Position numbers and translations under genes: made by a program. Below, one piece after another: positions 39,436-47,039 of a stretch of DNA of 64,000 nt. Within the stretch, counting starts at the first letter, position 1. Each line of letters begins with the position of its first letter. The stretch spans positions 2,005,501 to 2,069,500 of the forward strand of contig NZ_CP101505.1 of assembly GCF_024362345.1 (NCBI RefSeq), given 5' to 3'. This DNA comes from Polaribacter dokdonensis (GTDB taxonomy: Bacteria > Bacteroidota > Bacteroidia > Flavobacteriales > Flavobacteriaceae). Below the pieces are notes generated by a model. The model was given only the letters and a program-made list of their open reading frames with translations, did not search any database and had not been told where the DNA came from.

Positions 39436-39467
39436 GTATTTGTTCTTATGGATATAAGAACAAATAC
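39436..39467 (+). promoter_or_regulatory. Perfect 14-bp hairpin between nagB and the hexosaminidase gene
   Basis: GTATTTGTTCTTAT (39436-39449) pairs perfectly with ATAAGAACAAATAC (39454-39467) across a GGAT loop. No T-run follows on plus, so it is not a classical terminator. It may be an RNA-processing or stability element, or a dyad operator for a repressor. Confidence 0.6.
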
Positions 39468-39556
39468 ATTCTAATAATTTACAGACAATTGCTATAAGAA
39501 TTACACAAAAAATCGAGTTTGCTTTCACCCCAAAAAGAGACTTCAGCAGAAAACAT

Positions 39557-41605
39557 ATGAAGAAAATCATAATTATACTTTTACTAATACAAGGTTCTAA
39601 CCAATTTATACAGGCACAAGATGCCCTTTCAAATAAATACGATTTAATGCCTTGGCCTAAAGAGATTACTGAGTACTCATCTCAATTTTTAATTGATGAA
39701 AATCTTACGGTTTCTATTAATTCAGAAAAGTCAGAAAGAGTTCAAAAAGGAGCTATTCGTTTTTTAAGAAGACTTGCTAATAGAACAGGTGTTTTTCTAA
39801 ATGAAGGCTTTCCTGTATACAATGAAAAAGGAAGTATTAATTTAATTTACGATACTATTAGTAAATTAGATTTAAGAACAGATGAGTCTTATCTTTTAGA
39901 AATTAGTGCATCTAAAATAGATATTACTGCCAAATCTGATATTGGAATTTTAAGAGGCTTAGAAACTTTACTACAACTTACGCAACATAATACAAGAAAC
40001 TACTATTTTCCAAGTGTATCAATTAATGATGCTCCAAGATTTGTATGGAGAGGTTTAATGATAGATGTCTCAAGACATTTTCAGCCAATAGCTGTTATCA
40101 AAAGAAACTTAGAAGCTATGGCTTCTGTAAAAATCAATGTTTTTCATTGGCATTTAACAGATGATCAAGGGTTTAGAATCGAATCTAAAGTATATCCAAA
40201 ATTACAAGAATTAGCTTCAGATGGATTGTATTACACACAAAATCAAATAAAAGATGTGGTTGCTTTTGCAGATAATTTAGGTATAAGAGTAATTCCAGAA
40301 ATTGATGTTCCTGGGCATGCATCTGCTATTTTAACTGCTTATCCAGAATTAGGGAGTAAAGAAAATTATAACTATTCTATTGAGCGTTTTGCAGGTGTTT
40401 TTCATCCTACATTAAATCCATCAAAAGAAATAACATATACGTTTTTAGAAAACCTATTTACAGAAATTACGCCATTATTTCCAGATCAATATTTTCATAT
40501 TGGAGGTGATGAAAATGAAGGTAAACATTGGGATCAAAATCAAGAGATTGCTAAATTTAAAGACAAACATAAACTTAAAAACAATCACGAATTACAAACT
40601 TATTTTAATATCAGATTAGAAAAAATTCTGAAAAAACTAGGTAAAAAACTTATGGGTTGGGATGAAATTCTAACTCCAAATATGCCAACAACTGCAGTTA
40701 TACATTCTTGGCGTGGAGAAAATGAGGGTGTTGCTAATGGTGGTTCTTTAATAGAAGCTGCTAAAAAAGGGTATCAAACAGTGCTTTCTAATGGTTATTA
40801 TATAGATAGAATGTTATCTGTAGAACATCATTATTCTGTAGACCCAATTGGTGATATCAAGTTAAATAAAGAAGAATTATCTAAAGTTTTAGGTGGTGAA
40901 GCTACAATGTGGAGTGAACTTGTTACACCACAAACTATAGATTCAAGAATTTGGCCTAGAACTGCTGCAATTGCTGAGCGTTTTTGGTCTACAAAAGATG
41001 TTAAAGATGTAGATAATATGAGAAAACGTCTGTCAAAAATTTCTTATCAGTTAGAAGAATTAGGTCTTACTCATATTAAAAATAGAGATGTAATATTAAG
41101 AAGCATAAGTCATAATCAAAACATAAATTCTATACAAGATTTGGCAAAAATTTGCGAACCTTTAAAAATATACGCAAGAAACAAAGATGGTATAGAATAC
41201 AAAACCTTTTCATCTTTTAATCTGTTTGCAGATGCTTGTTCTGCTGATGCTGAAGATGCTATAGTTTTTAATAGAAAAGTTTCTAATTTCTTAAAAGTAC
41301 AGAACAGAACAAATACAGCACATGTACTTTCATATCTGAAAAAATGGGCTAATAATTATACTAAATTTGCAAAGCTTGATAAAAATCCAAAATTAAATTC
41401 TTTAGAAGAGTTATCTAAAAACCTATCTATAGCTTGTAATGTTCTTCAAAATAGTATTGAAAACACAGCAGTTTCAAAATCAGATTTACTTAAGCTACAA
41501 AATGCTATTGCTACTTTAAAATTACCTGTGGCTGATACAGAAGTTGTTATTGTTAATGCCTTGGAAAATCTAGCAAACTACTGCAAAACAAATTATAAAA
41601 ATTAA
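39557..41605 (+). CDS. GH20 beta-N-acetylhexosaminidase
   Basis: 682 residues. Signal peptide (IIIILLLIQGSNQFIQAQ), so periplasmic or exported. An N-terminal GH20b-like domain (about 30-155) is followed by the catalytic barrel: RFVWRGLMIDVSRHF, NVFHWHLTDDQGFRIE, PEIDVPGHASA and the catalytic pair Asp318-Glu319 in HIGGDENEGKHW. LGGEATMWSE and RIWPRTAAIAERFW close the domain. A helical C-terminal region of about 150 residues completes it. It releases terminal GlcNAc from chitooligosaccharides by substrate-assisted catalysis. It feeds the MFS permease and the NagB fusion. No C-terminal type IX sorting domain seen. Confidence 0.95.
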   Translation: MKKIIIILLLIQGSNQFIQAQDALSNKYDLMPWPKEITEYSSQFLIDENLTVSINSEKSERVQKGAIRFLRRLANRTGVFLNEGFPVYNEKGSINLIYDTISKLDLRTDESYLLEISASKIDITAKSDIGILRGLETLLQLTQHNTRNYYFPSVSINDAPRFVWRGLMIDVSRHFQPIAVIKRNLEAMASVKINVFHWHLTDDQGFRIESKVYPKLQELASDGLYYTQNQIKDVVAFADNLGIRVIPEIDVPGHASAILTAYPELGSKENYNYSIERFAGVFHPTLNPSKEITYTFLENLFTEITPLFPDQYFHIGGDENEGKHWDQNQEIAKFKDKHKLKNNHELQTYFNIRLEKILKKLGKKLMGWDEILTPNMPTTAVIHSWRGENEGVANGGSLIEAAKKGYQTVLSNGYYIDRMLSVEHHYSVDPIGDIKLNKEELSKVLGGEATMWSELVTPQTIDSRIWPRTAAIAERFWSTKDVKDVDNMRKRLSKISYQLEELGLTHIKNRDVILRSISHNQNINSIQDLAKICEPLKIYARNKDGIEYKTFSSFNLFADACSADAEDAIVFNRKVSNFLKVQNRTNTAHVLSYLKKWANNYTKFAKLDKNPKLNSLEELSKNLSIACNVLQNSIENTAVSKSDLLKLQNAIATLKLPVADTEVVIVNALENLANYCKTNYKN

Positions 41606-41610
41606 AAATT

Positions 41611-42459
41611 ATGATTTTAATTGCTGATAGTGGTTCTACAAAATGCGATTGGATTCTTTATAACAATCAAGAAACTAATCCTACAAAAATTAGTACAAAA
41701 GGTTTAAATCCTGCTGTGCTAAGCAAGAAAGATTTCTTAAAAATTGTATCCTCTAGCAAAGCACTTAATAAAGTTAAAGATCAAGTAAAAGAAATAAAGT
41801 TTTTTGGAGCTGGTTGTGGTTCTAAAGACAATCAGCAAAAGGTGAATCTTATTTTAGAGTCTTATTTCGAAAATGCAACATGCATTACTAAAGAAGATAC
41901 TATGGCTGCAGTTATAGCAACTACAAAATCACCTGCTGTAGTTTGTATTTTAGGCACAGGCTCTAACTGTTGTTATTTTGACGGACAACATATACATATG
42001 AAAACACCAGCCTTAGGTTATCTTTTAATGGATGAAGCTAGTGGAAATTATTATGGTAAAGAACTTCTTAAAAGTTACTATTATTCCAAAATGCCAAATG
42101 AATTAGCTGCATTATTTAATACAGAATATGCTTTGAAAGAAGGTGATGTTTTAAAAGGATTATATCAATCAAAAAGACCCAATAAATACTTGGCCAGCTT
42201 TGCTCCTTTTCTTTTCAAATATCAAGAACATAAATTTATACAAGAACTTCTTTTAAATGGTTTTAGAACGTTTGTAGATCATCATGTTTTAAAGCACAGA
42301 GAAGCTTTAAAACATGTACCTGTTCATTTTGTGGGTTCTATAGCTTTTTATGGTCAAAAACTAATCAAACAAGTTTTAGCAGAAAGAGGAATTACTGGAG
42401 GTCTTTTTATAAAAAGCCCTGTAGATCATATTGTAGAACATAAAATAAATATTCATTGA
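41611..42459 (+). CDS. BadF/BadG-type sugar kinase, probable N-acetylglucosamine kinase
   Basis: 282 residues of the ASKHA fold: phosphate-1 motif LIADSGSTKCDWIL at the N-terminus, phosphate-2 LGTGSNCCYF near residue 115, and adenosine-type FVGSIAFYG near 235. Length and motifs match the BadF/BadG family that includes N-acetylglucosamine kinases. It starts 5 bp after the hexosaminidase gene, so free GlcNAc would be phosphorylated to GlcNAc-6-P for the NagB-deacetylase fusion. Cytoplasmic. Substrate is inferred from context. Confidence 0.87.
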   Translation: MILIADSGSTKCDWILYNNQETNPTKISTKGLNPAVLSKKDFLKIVSSSKALNKVKDQVKEIKFFGAGCGSKDNQQKVNLILESYFENATCITKEDTMAAVIATTKSPAVVCILGTGSNCCYFDGQHIHMKTPALGYLLMDEASGNYYGKELLKSYYYSKMPNELAALFNTEYALKEGDVLKGLYQSKRPNKYLASFAPFLFKYQEHKFIQELLLNGFRTFVDHHVLKHREALKHVPVHFVGSIAFYGQKLIKQVLAERGITGGLFIKSPVDHIVEHKINIH

Positions 42460-42749
42460 AAAAAATAGAGCCTCACTTATTTTCTTGTAAAAAAACATTT
42501 AAAAATAGTACTATTTATCAACGGTTTTTAAATTGGCTGAGTGGAGAATTTGATTTGTATTTACAAGATGATTCTGAATGTTTTACAGTCTATTTTCCTT
42601 ATAAAAAGTTGTCTGTAACTCAATTAAAAAAATCAGATAGTAGTTTTGAAGCAGAAATAAATGTAGAAGCAACAATTAGTGAAGAAGGTTTGCAATTATT
42701 TAATTCAGTAGATTCTTTATACAATCACTTACTAACAATGCATAATTAA
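42456..42749 (+). CDS. Small protein of unknown function at the end of the GlcNAc operon
   Basis: 97 residues starting with TTG that overlaps the kinase stop by 4 bp, a coupling arrangement that supports it being real. The sequence (KKIEPHLFSCKKTFKNSTIY, then WLSGEFDLYLQDDSECFTVYFPYKKL) looks like a compact soluble alpha/beta protein with no signal peptide or membrane segment. I do not recognise a family. Confidence 0.6.
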   Translation: MKKIEPHLFSCKKTFKNSTIYQRFLNWLSGEFDLYLQDDSECFTVYFPYKKLSVTQLKKSDSSFEAEINVEATISEEGLQLFNSVDSLYNHLLTMHN

Positions 42750-42794
42750 AAATCAACTTTCCCCTAAATATTTATACCTAAATTACGGATATTA

Positions 42795-42835
42795 AAAAAC
42801 CTCAACTATTTGAAAACAAATATGTTGAGGTTTTT
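42795..42835. terminator. Bidirectional terminator at the left edge of the island
   Basis: AAAAACCTCAAC ... GTTGAGGTTTTT (42795-42806 and 42824-42835) with an inner TATTTG/CAAATA extension and one bulge. On plus it ends the GlcNAc operon. On minus it lies 5 bp beyond the tRNA 3' remnant, so it was probably the original terminator of the CAU tRNA before the island inserted. Confidence 0.82.
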
Positions 42836-42839
42836 AGTT

Positions 42840-42865
42840 GTGGTCCCACATGGACTCGAACCATG
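42840..42865 (-). repeat. attL: copy of the tRNA 3' end
   Basis: 26 bases identical to 61813-61838, covering the T-arm 3' half and acceptor end of the tRNA on minus (starts GTGGTCCCACATGG on plus). The sequence beyond it at 42866 does not continue the tRNA. It is the left junction of the island. Confidence 0.9.
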
Positions 42866-42931
42866 TTTATATTTGTTAGTGTTTATAGTACTTACCTCTA
42901 CTTTATTTTTTATGTACTCCTAAAAGACTGC

Positions 42932-43861
42932 CTAATCAAATGTAATACTGCCAGACAAAAACAAATTCATACTCGACCATGAGCCATTTTTATAACCCCA
43001 ATCAAACCCCAAACCTAAAGATGAAGGCAAGTTATACTTATTATCTGAAAAAGCCTTTTCTCTGAGAAAATTCATGCTTAAACCAGTATTTTGAGATGGA
43101 TTTGAACCATTTACAAATCTAGTTGCAAAATAAGGTGCTAATATTACATAAGGAGCTCTTGACCAATTTAGAATTCTATTTGAAAAAAATATAGGAACTG
43201 ATAATGAGAGTCTCCCTCCTTCAAGATCATCTCTAATTGTACCATATTTCCCATCAAAATCTTTAAATGCAGTAACATTATTGTCTTGAATAATATCTGA
43301 ATTTTTCTTGTAATTCAATAATTCATCTTTATTGTAGGAATGCAAATTATAAGAACCATTAACTGCTATAGCAAATTTATAGTTTTTAAAATACCTAGTT
43401 AAATTACCCACCAATGAAAACTGTGAAGGAGATTCATTTCCTATTTCTGATGTAAGTGGGTCATATAATTTAAATTTATCTACTTGAAATCTAACTCCAA
43501 TTCTACCAGTAAAAACAGACCTATTACTATAAATGCTATCTCTTAACGTCCATTTATAACTTGTCTCTGCGCTAAATCCAAAATCACTAATTTTACTTAC
43601 ATCTAAAATCTTACTTTCATTAGTTAGTCCTATTTTAAATCCTACAACATCAACCTTTACTGCACTTGTGTCTGCTTCCACTTTGTAAAACCTTAGTAAC
43701 CTCAAATAATTCCCTTCAAATGACAATTCATTCCCATTAAATTTTAGCTGTGAACTTTCAGCTTTATCCAATTGAAAAATCACATCTTTATTTCCATCAA
43801 TAAACTGACTAAAACAATTAATTGAACTTAAAACACAAAATAATAATAAACACTTTTTCAT
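42932..43861 (-). CDS. Secreted beta-barrel-like protein of unknown function
   Basis: 309 residues. A signal peptide (CLLLFCVLSSINCFSQ) is followed by alternating polar/aromatic strands (GRIGVRFQVDKFKLY, YFKNYKFAIAVNGSYNLH, YVILAPYFATRFVNG, GLGFDWGYKNGSWSSMNLFLSGSITFD), which look like an outer membrane beta-barrel. I do not recognise a family. It is the leftmost island gene, 53 bp after hsdR on the same strand. An outer membrane protein is unusual cargo beside a restriction system; a role in blocking or altering phage adsorption is possible but only inferred. Confidence 0.7.
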   Translation of the reverse strand: MKKCLLLFCVLSSINCFSQFIDGNKDVIFQLDKAESSQLKFNGNELSFEGNYLRLLRFYKVEADTSAVKVDVVGFKIGLTNESKILDVSKISDFGFSAETSYKWTLRDSIYSNRSVFTGRIGVRFQVDKFKLYDPLTSEIGNESPSQFSLVGNLTRYFKNYKFAIAVNGSYNLHSYNKDELLNYKKNSDIIQDNNVTAFKDFDGKYGTIRDDLEGGRLSLSVPIFFSNRILNWSRAPYVILAPYFATRFVNGSNPSQNTGLSMNFLREKAFSDNKYNLPSSLGLGFDWGYKNGSWSSMNLFLSGSITFD

Positions 43862-43914
43862 AGCTAAAATTTTTGATTATATGTAATATACAATATTAAG
43901 GTCATCATGAAACA

Positions 43915-46900
43915 CTAAAACTTTTCAGTCAAGCTTTCAGCCAACACTTCACTTTGTTCTAAAACTCTATCTGCCTCCATTCTAGCGACATCTGGTGGAT
44001 AACCATAACGTATTAAAATCTTACGTACTGTTAATCTTAATTTTGCTCTAACATCACTTCTTTTACTCCAATCTACAGTTGCATTTTTTCTAATAATATC
44101 TACAATATGATGAATCAATTCTTTCATCTTGTGGTCTTCTAACATTTTAGTAGAATCATTTTGATTTAAAACACTGTAAAAGGCATATTCTTCTTCTGTT
44201 AAACCTAACTGTTCTGCTTTGCTATCTTCTAACCTCATTTCTCTTGCAATAGCAGACAATTCTTCTAATACTTGAGCAGAATCAATTTGATTGTTATGGT
44301 ATTTCTTTACAACACTTTCAATCATTTCTGAGAACTTCTTTGCTTGTGCTATATTTTTAGTTTTCCTAACTCTTACATCATCACTCAACAGTTTCTTTAG
44401 CAATTCAAAAGCAACATTTTTTTGCTTCATATTTTTTACTTCCAACAAAAACTCATCTGATAAAATCCCAACTGATGGAGCTTCTATTCCTGCAGCTTTA
44501 AAAACATCAATTACACCATCACTTGCTAAAGCCTCATCTACAATTTGCTTAATAGCTGTGTCTACTTCATAATCTGATTTAACTCCAGAGGTAGAGAACT
44601 TACTTATCCTTGCTTTTACAGCTTGAAAAAAGGCTACATCATCTTTAATGGCTTCTGCTTCAAAACTTGGAATAGACATAGCAAAAAGTTTTGATAACGA
44701 AAGTACTTCTTTCACAAACCTATCCCTTAACTTTTGATCTGATAATATAAAGTTTTGAGCACCTAATAGAATTTGTAATTTTTGATTAGTAGGAGCACTG
44801 AAATATTCTTTATAGTTGTAATTATGGAACATCTGTTCAACAATTTCAAATTTTTCTTTCATCATTGCAATTGCCTCAGAAATATCTACATAAGCTTTAC
44901 CTTCTCCTCCACTTTGTAGATAAGTAGCCATTGCATTTCTTAATTCTTGACCAATACCTATATAATCTACAATTAAACCTCCAGGTTTATCTTTATATAC
45001 CCTGTTTACTCTAGCAATAGCTTGCATTAAATTAGCTCCCTGCATTTTTTTATCTACATACATGGTATGCATACTAGGAGCATCAAACCCTGTTAACCAC
45101 ATATCCCTAACAATAACTAATTTTAGCTCATCATTTGGGTCTTTCATTCTTATAGCTAGATTCTTTCTCTGTTGCTTTGTTGAATGATGTGGCTGAAAGC
45201 TTTGTGGGTCATCAGAAGAACTGGTCATAATAACTTTTATGGTGCCTTTCTCTAAATCATTATTATGCCATTCTGGTTTTAATTTTACTATTTGAGCATA
45301 CAAATCAACACATATTTGACGTGTCATTCCAACAATCATAGCCTTACCTTCAAAAACTTGCTGTCTAGCTTCAAAATGAGAAACAATATCTTCTGCAACA
45401 TCTTTTAGCCTATCTGGGTGCCCCACAATAGAATTAATGGTAGCATTTTTCTTTTTAGATTTTTCTATCTGCTCCTCAGTTGCTCCAGATATCTCATCTA
45501 CAAGAGAATCTACATCTTCACTAACTTTTTTATCAAGTTTAATTTTGACTAATCTAGACTCATAGCTTAAAGGAACAGTAGAACCATCATCTACAGCTTG
45601 TTTAATATCATATACATCAATGTAATCTCCAAATACTGCAGGTGTAGATTTATCTTCCTTTTCTATTGGTGTTCCTGTAAAACCTATATAAGATGCATTT
45701 GGTAAAGCGTCTCTTAAATACTTAGCATTCCCATACCTAATTTCTGAACCTTCCTCTAATTCTACCACTCTTCCTTTAAAGCCATACTGACTTCTATGGG
45801 CTTCATCTGCCACCACAACAATATTGGTTCTTTCTGATAAGGTATCATATATATTACCTTCTTCTGGGCTGAATTTTTGTATAGTAGTAAAAATAACACC
45901 TCCTCCAGAAACTTTTAGTAATTCTTTTAAATGTTCTCTACTTGATGCTTGTATTGGAGTTTGTCTTAACAAACTTATACAATTACCAAAAGTTGAAAAT
46001 AGTTGATCATCTAAATCATTTCTATCAGTTAGAATAACTATAGTGGGATTTCCCATTTTTGGATGTGTGATAATTTTACCACTATAAAACACCATTGATA
46101 ATGATTTACCACTTCCTTGTGTATGCCAAATTACACCTACTTTTCTATTCCCTATTTCTTTATTTGTAGCTCTTATTGTTTGCTCAACTGCTTTCTGTAC
46201 TGCATAGTATTGATGATAAGCTGCAACCTTTTTTATTTTAGAGATAGATATAAGTCCAGTATTATTATCTACTTTCTCTTCACTTTCAAAAACTGTACAA
46301 TATTTAATTAAATTGAGTAACACATTTTTATTTAACATGTGCTCAGTTAAAGTTTGTAATTCAGTTTTTAAACCATTAGTTTCTATTGGAGCTTTCCAAT
46401 TTAAATAACGTGTAAAAGGTGCAGATAAGCTAGAAGTTTTTGCATCTATACCATCTGATATAATGCAAAGTGCATTGTAATAAAATATACTAGGTACTGC
46501 AGTTTTGTAATTTTGAATTTGTGTAAAAGCTTTTCTAACAGTAGCTGTTTCATTGGTTGCATTTTTTAATTCTACTACTACTAATGGCAAGCCATTAACA
46601 TAAATAACTGCATCTAATCTCTTCTCAGTTTTATTCTCTTTTATAACTAGTTGATTGACTACCCAAAAAGTATTGTTCTCTGGATTATCAAAGTCTATTA
46701 ATTGAATATTTTTACCTTTAGTAACTCCATCTTTTGTAAACTCTACAGTAACACCAGTTGTTAAATAGTTATGAAATACCTCATTATTTAGCATGATGTC
46801 TTCAGTCCCTAAATTGAGAACTTTGTTATATGCTTCAGTAATTGAATGTTCTGGAAAAGATGGGTTCAGAAGTGACAAAGTCTGTCTAAATTGCTCTTCT

Positions 46901-47034
46901 AAAACCACACTATCAAAACTTTTTCTTTGAGGATTATCTGAATAGGGAGCAATTTCTGGACCTGGATAATAAGTAAAACCTTGATTTACTAATTGTTCAA
47001 TAAAAGCAACTTCTATAGTGTTCTCGTTAAGCAT
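43915..47034 (-). CDS. hsdR: Type I restriction endonuclease subunit R
   Basis: 1039 residues. The N-terminal PD-(D/E)xK nuclease has Asp141 (RLDAVIYVNG) and Glu155-x-Lys157 (VVVELKNAT). The SF2 translocase has Walker A TQGSGKS (305-311), DEAH (410-413), GFTGTP (451-456) and late motifs VRDMWLTGFDAPS and QAIARVNR. A helical C-terminal region would bind the HsdM/HsdS core. The enzyme translocates DNA with ATP and cleaves unmodified DNA. Last gene of the R-M operon, 5 bp from the DUF262 gene; all motifs are intact. An overlong insertion or truncation is not seen. Confidence 0.96.
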   Translation of the reverse strand: MLNENTIEVAFIEQLVNQGFTYYPGPEIAPYSDNPQRKSFDSVVLEEQFRQTLSLLNPSFPEHSITEAYNKVLNLGTEDIMLNNEVFHNYLTTGVTVEFTKDGVTKGKNIQLIDFDNPENNTFWVVNQLVIKENKTEKRLDAVIYVNGLPLVVVELKNATNETATVRKAFTQIQNYKTAVPSIFYYNALCIISDGIDAKTSSLSAPFTRYLNWKAPIETNGLKTELQTLTEHMLNKNVLLNLIKYCTVFESEEKVDNNTGLISISKIKKVAAYHQYYAVQKAVEQTIRATNKEIGNRKVGVIWHTQGSGKSLSMVFYSGKIITHPKMGNPTIVILTDRNDLDDQLFSTFGNCISLLRQTPIQASSREHLKELLKVSGGGVIFTTIQKFSPEEGNIYDTLSERTNIVVVADEAHRSQYGFKGRVVELEEGSEIRYGNAKYLRDALPNASYIGFTGTPIEKEDKSTPAVFGDYIDVYDIKQAVDDGSTVPLSYESRLVKIKLDKKVSEDVDSLVDEISGATEEQIEKSKKKNATINSIVGHPDRLKDVAEDIVSHFEARQQVFEGKAMIVGMTRQICVDLYAQIVKLKPEWHNNDLEKGTIKVIMTSSSDDPQSFQPHHSTKQQRKNLAIRMKDPNDELKLVIVRDMWLTGFDAPSMHTMYVDKKMQGANLMQAIARVNRVYKDKPGGLIVDYIGIGQELRNAMATYLQSGGEGKAYVDISEAIAMMKEKFEIVEQMFHNYNYKEYFSAPTNQKLQILLGAQNFILSDQKLRDRFVKEVLSLSKLFAMSIPSFEAEAIKDDVAFFQAVKARISKFSTSGVKSDYEVDTAIKQIVDEALASDGVIDVFKAAGIEAPSVGILSDEFLLEVKNMKQKNVAFELLKKLLSDDVRVRKTKNIAQAKKFSEMIESVVKKYHNNQIDSAQVLEELSAIAREMRLEDSKAEQLGLTEEEYAFYSVLNQNDSTKMLEDHKMKELIHHIVDIIRKNATVDWSKRSDVRAKLRLTVRKILIRYGYPPDVARMEADRVLEQSEVLAESLTEKF

Positions 47035-47039
47035 AAAAA

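Noticed and set aside
42840..42865. A second tRNA gene at the left island border
   Set aside because: Only 26 bases of the 3' end are present; there is no anticodon arm or D-arm.
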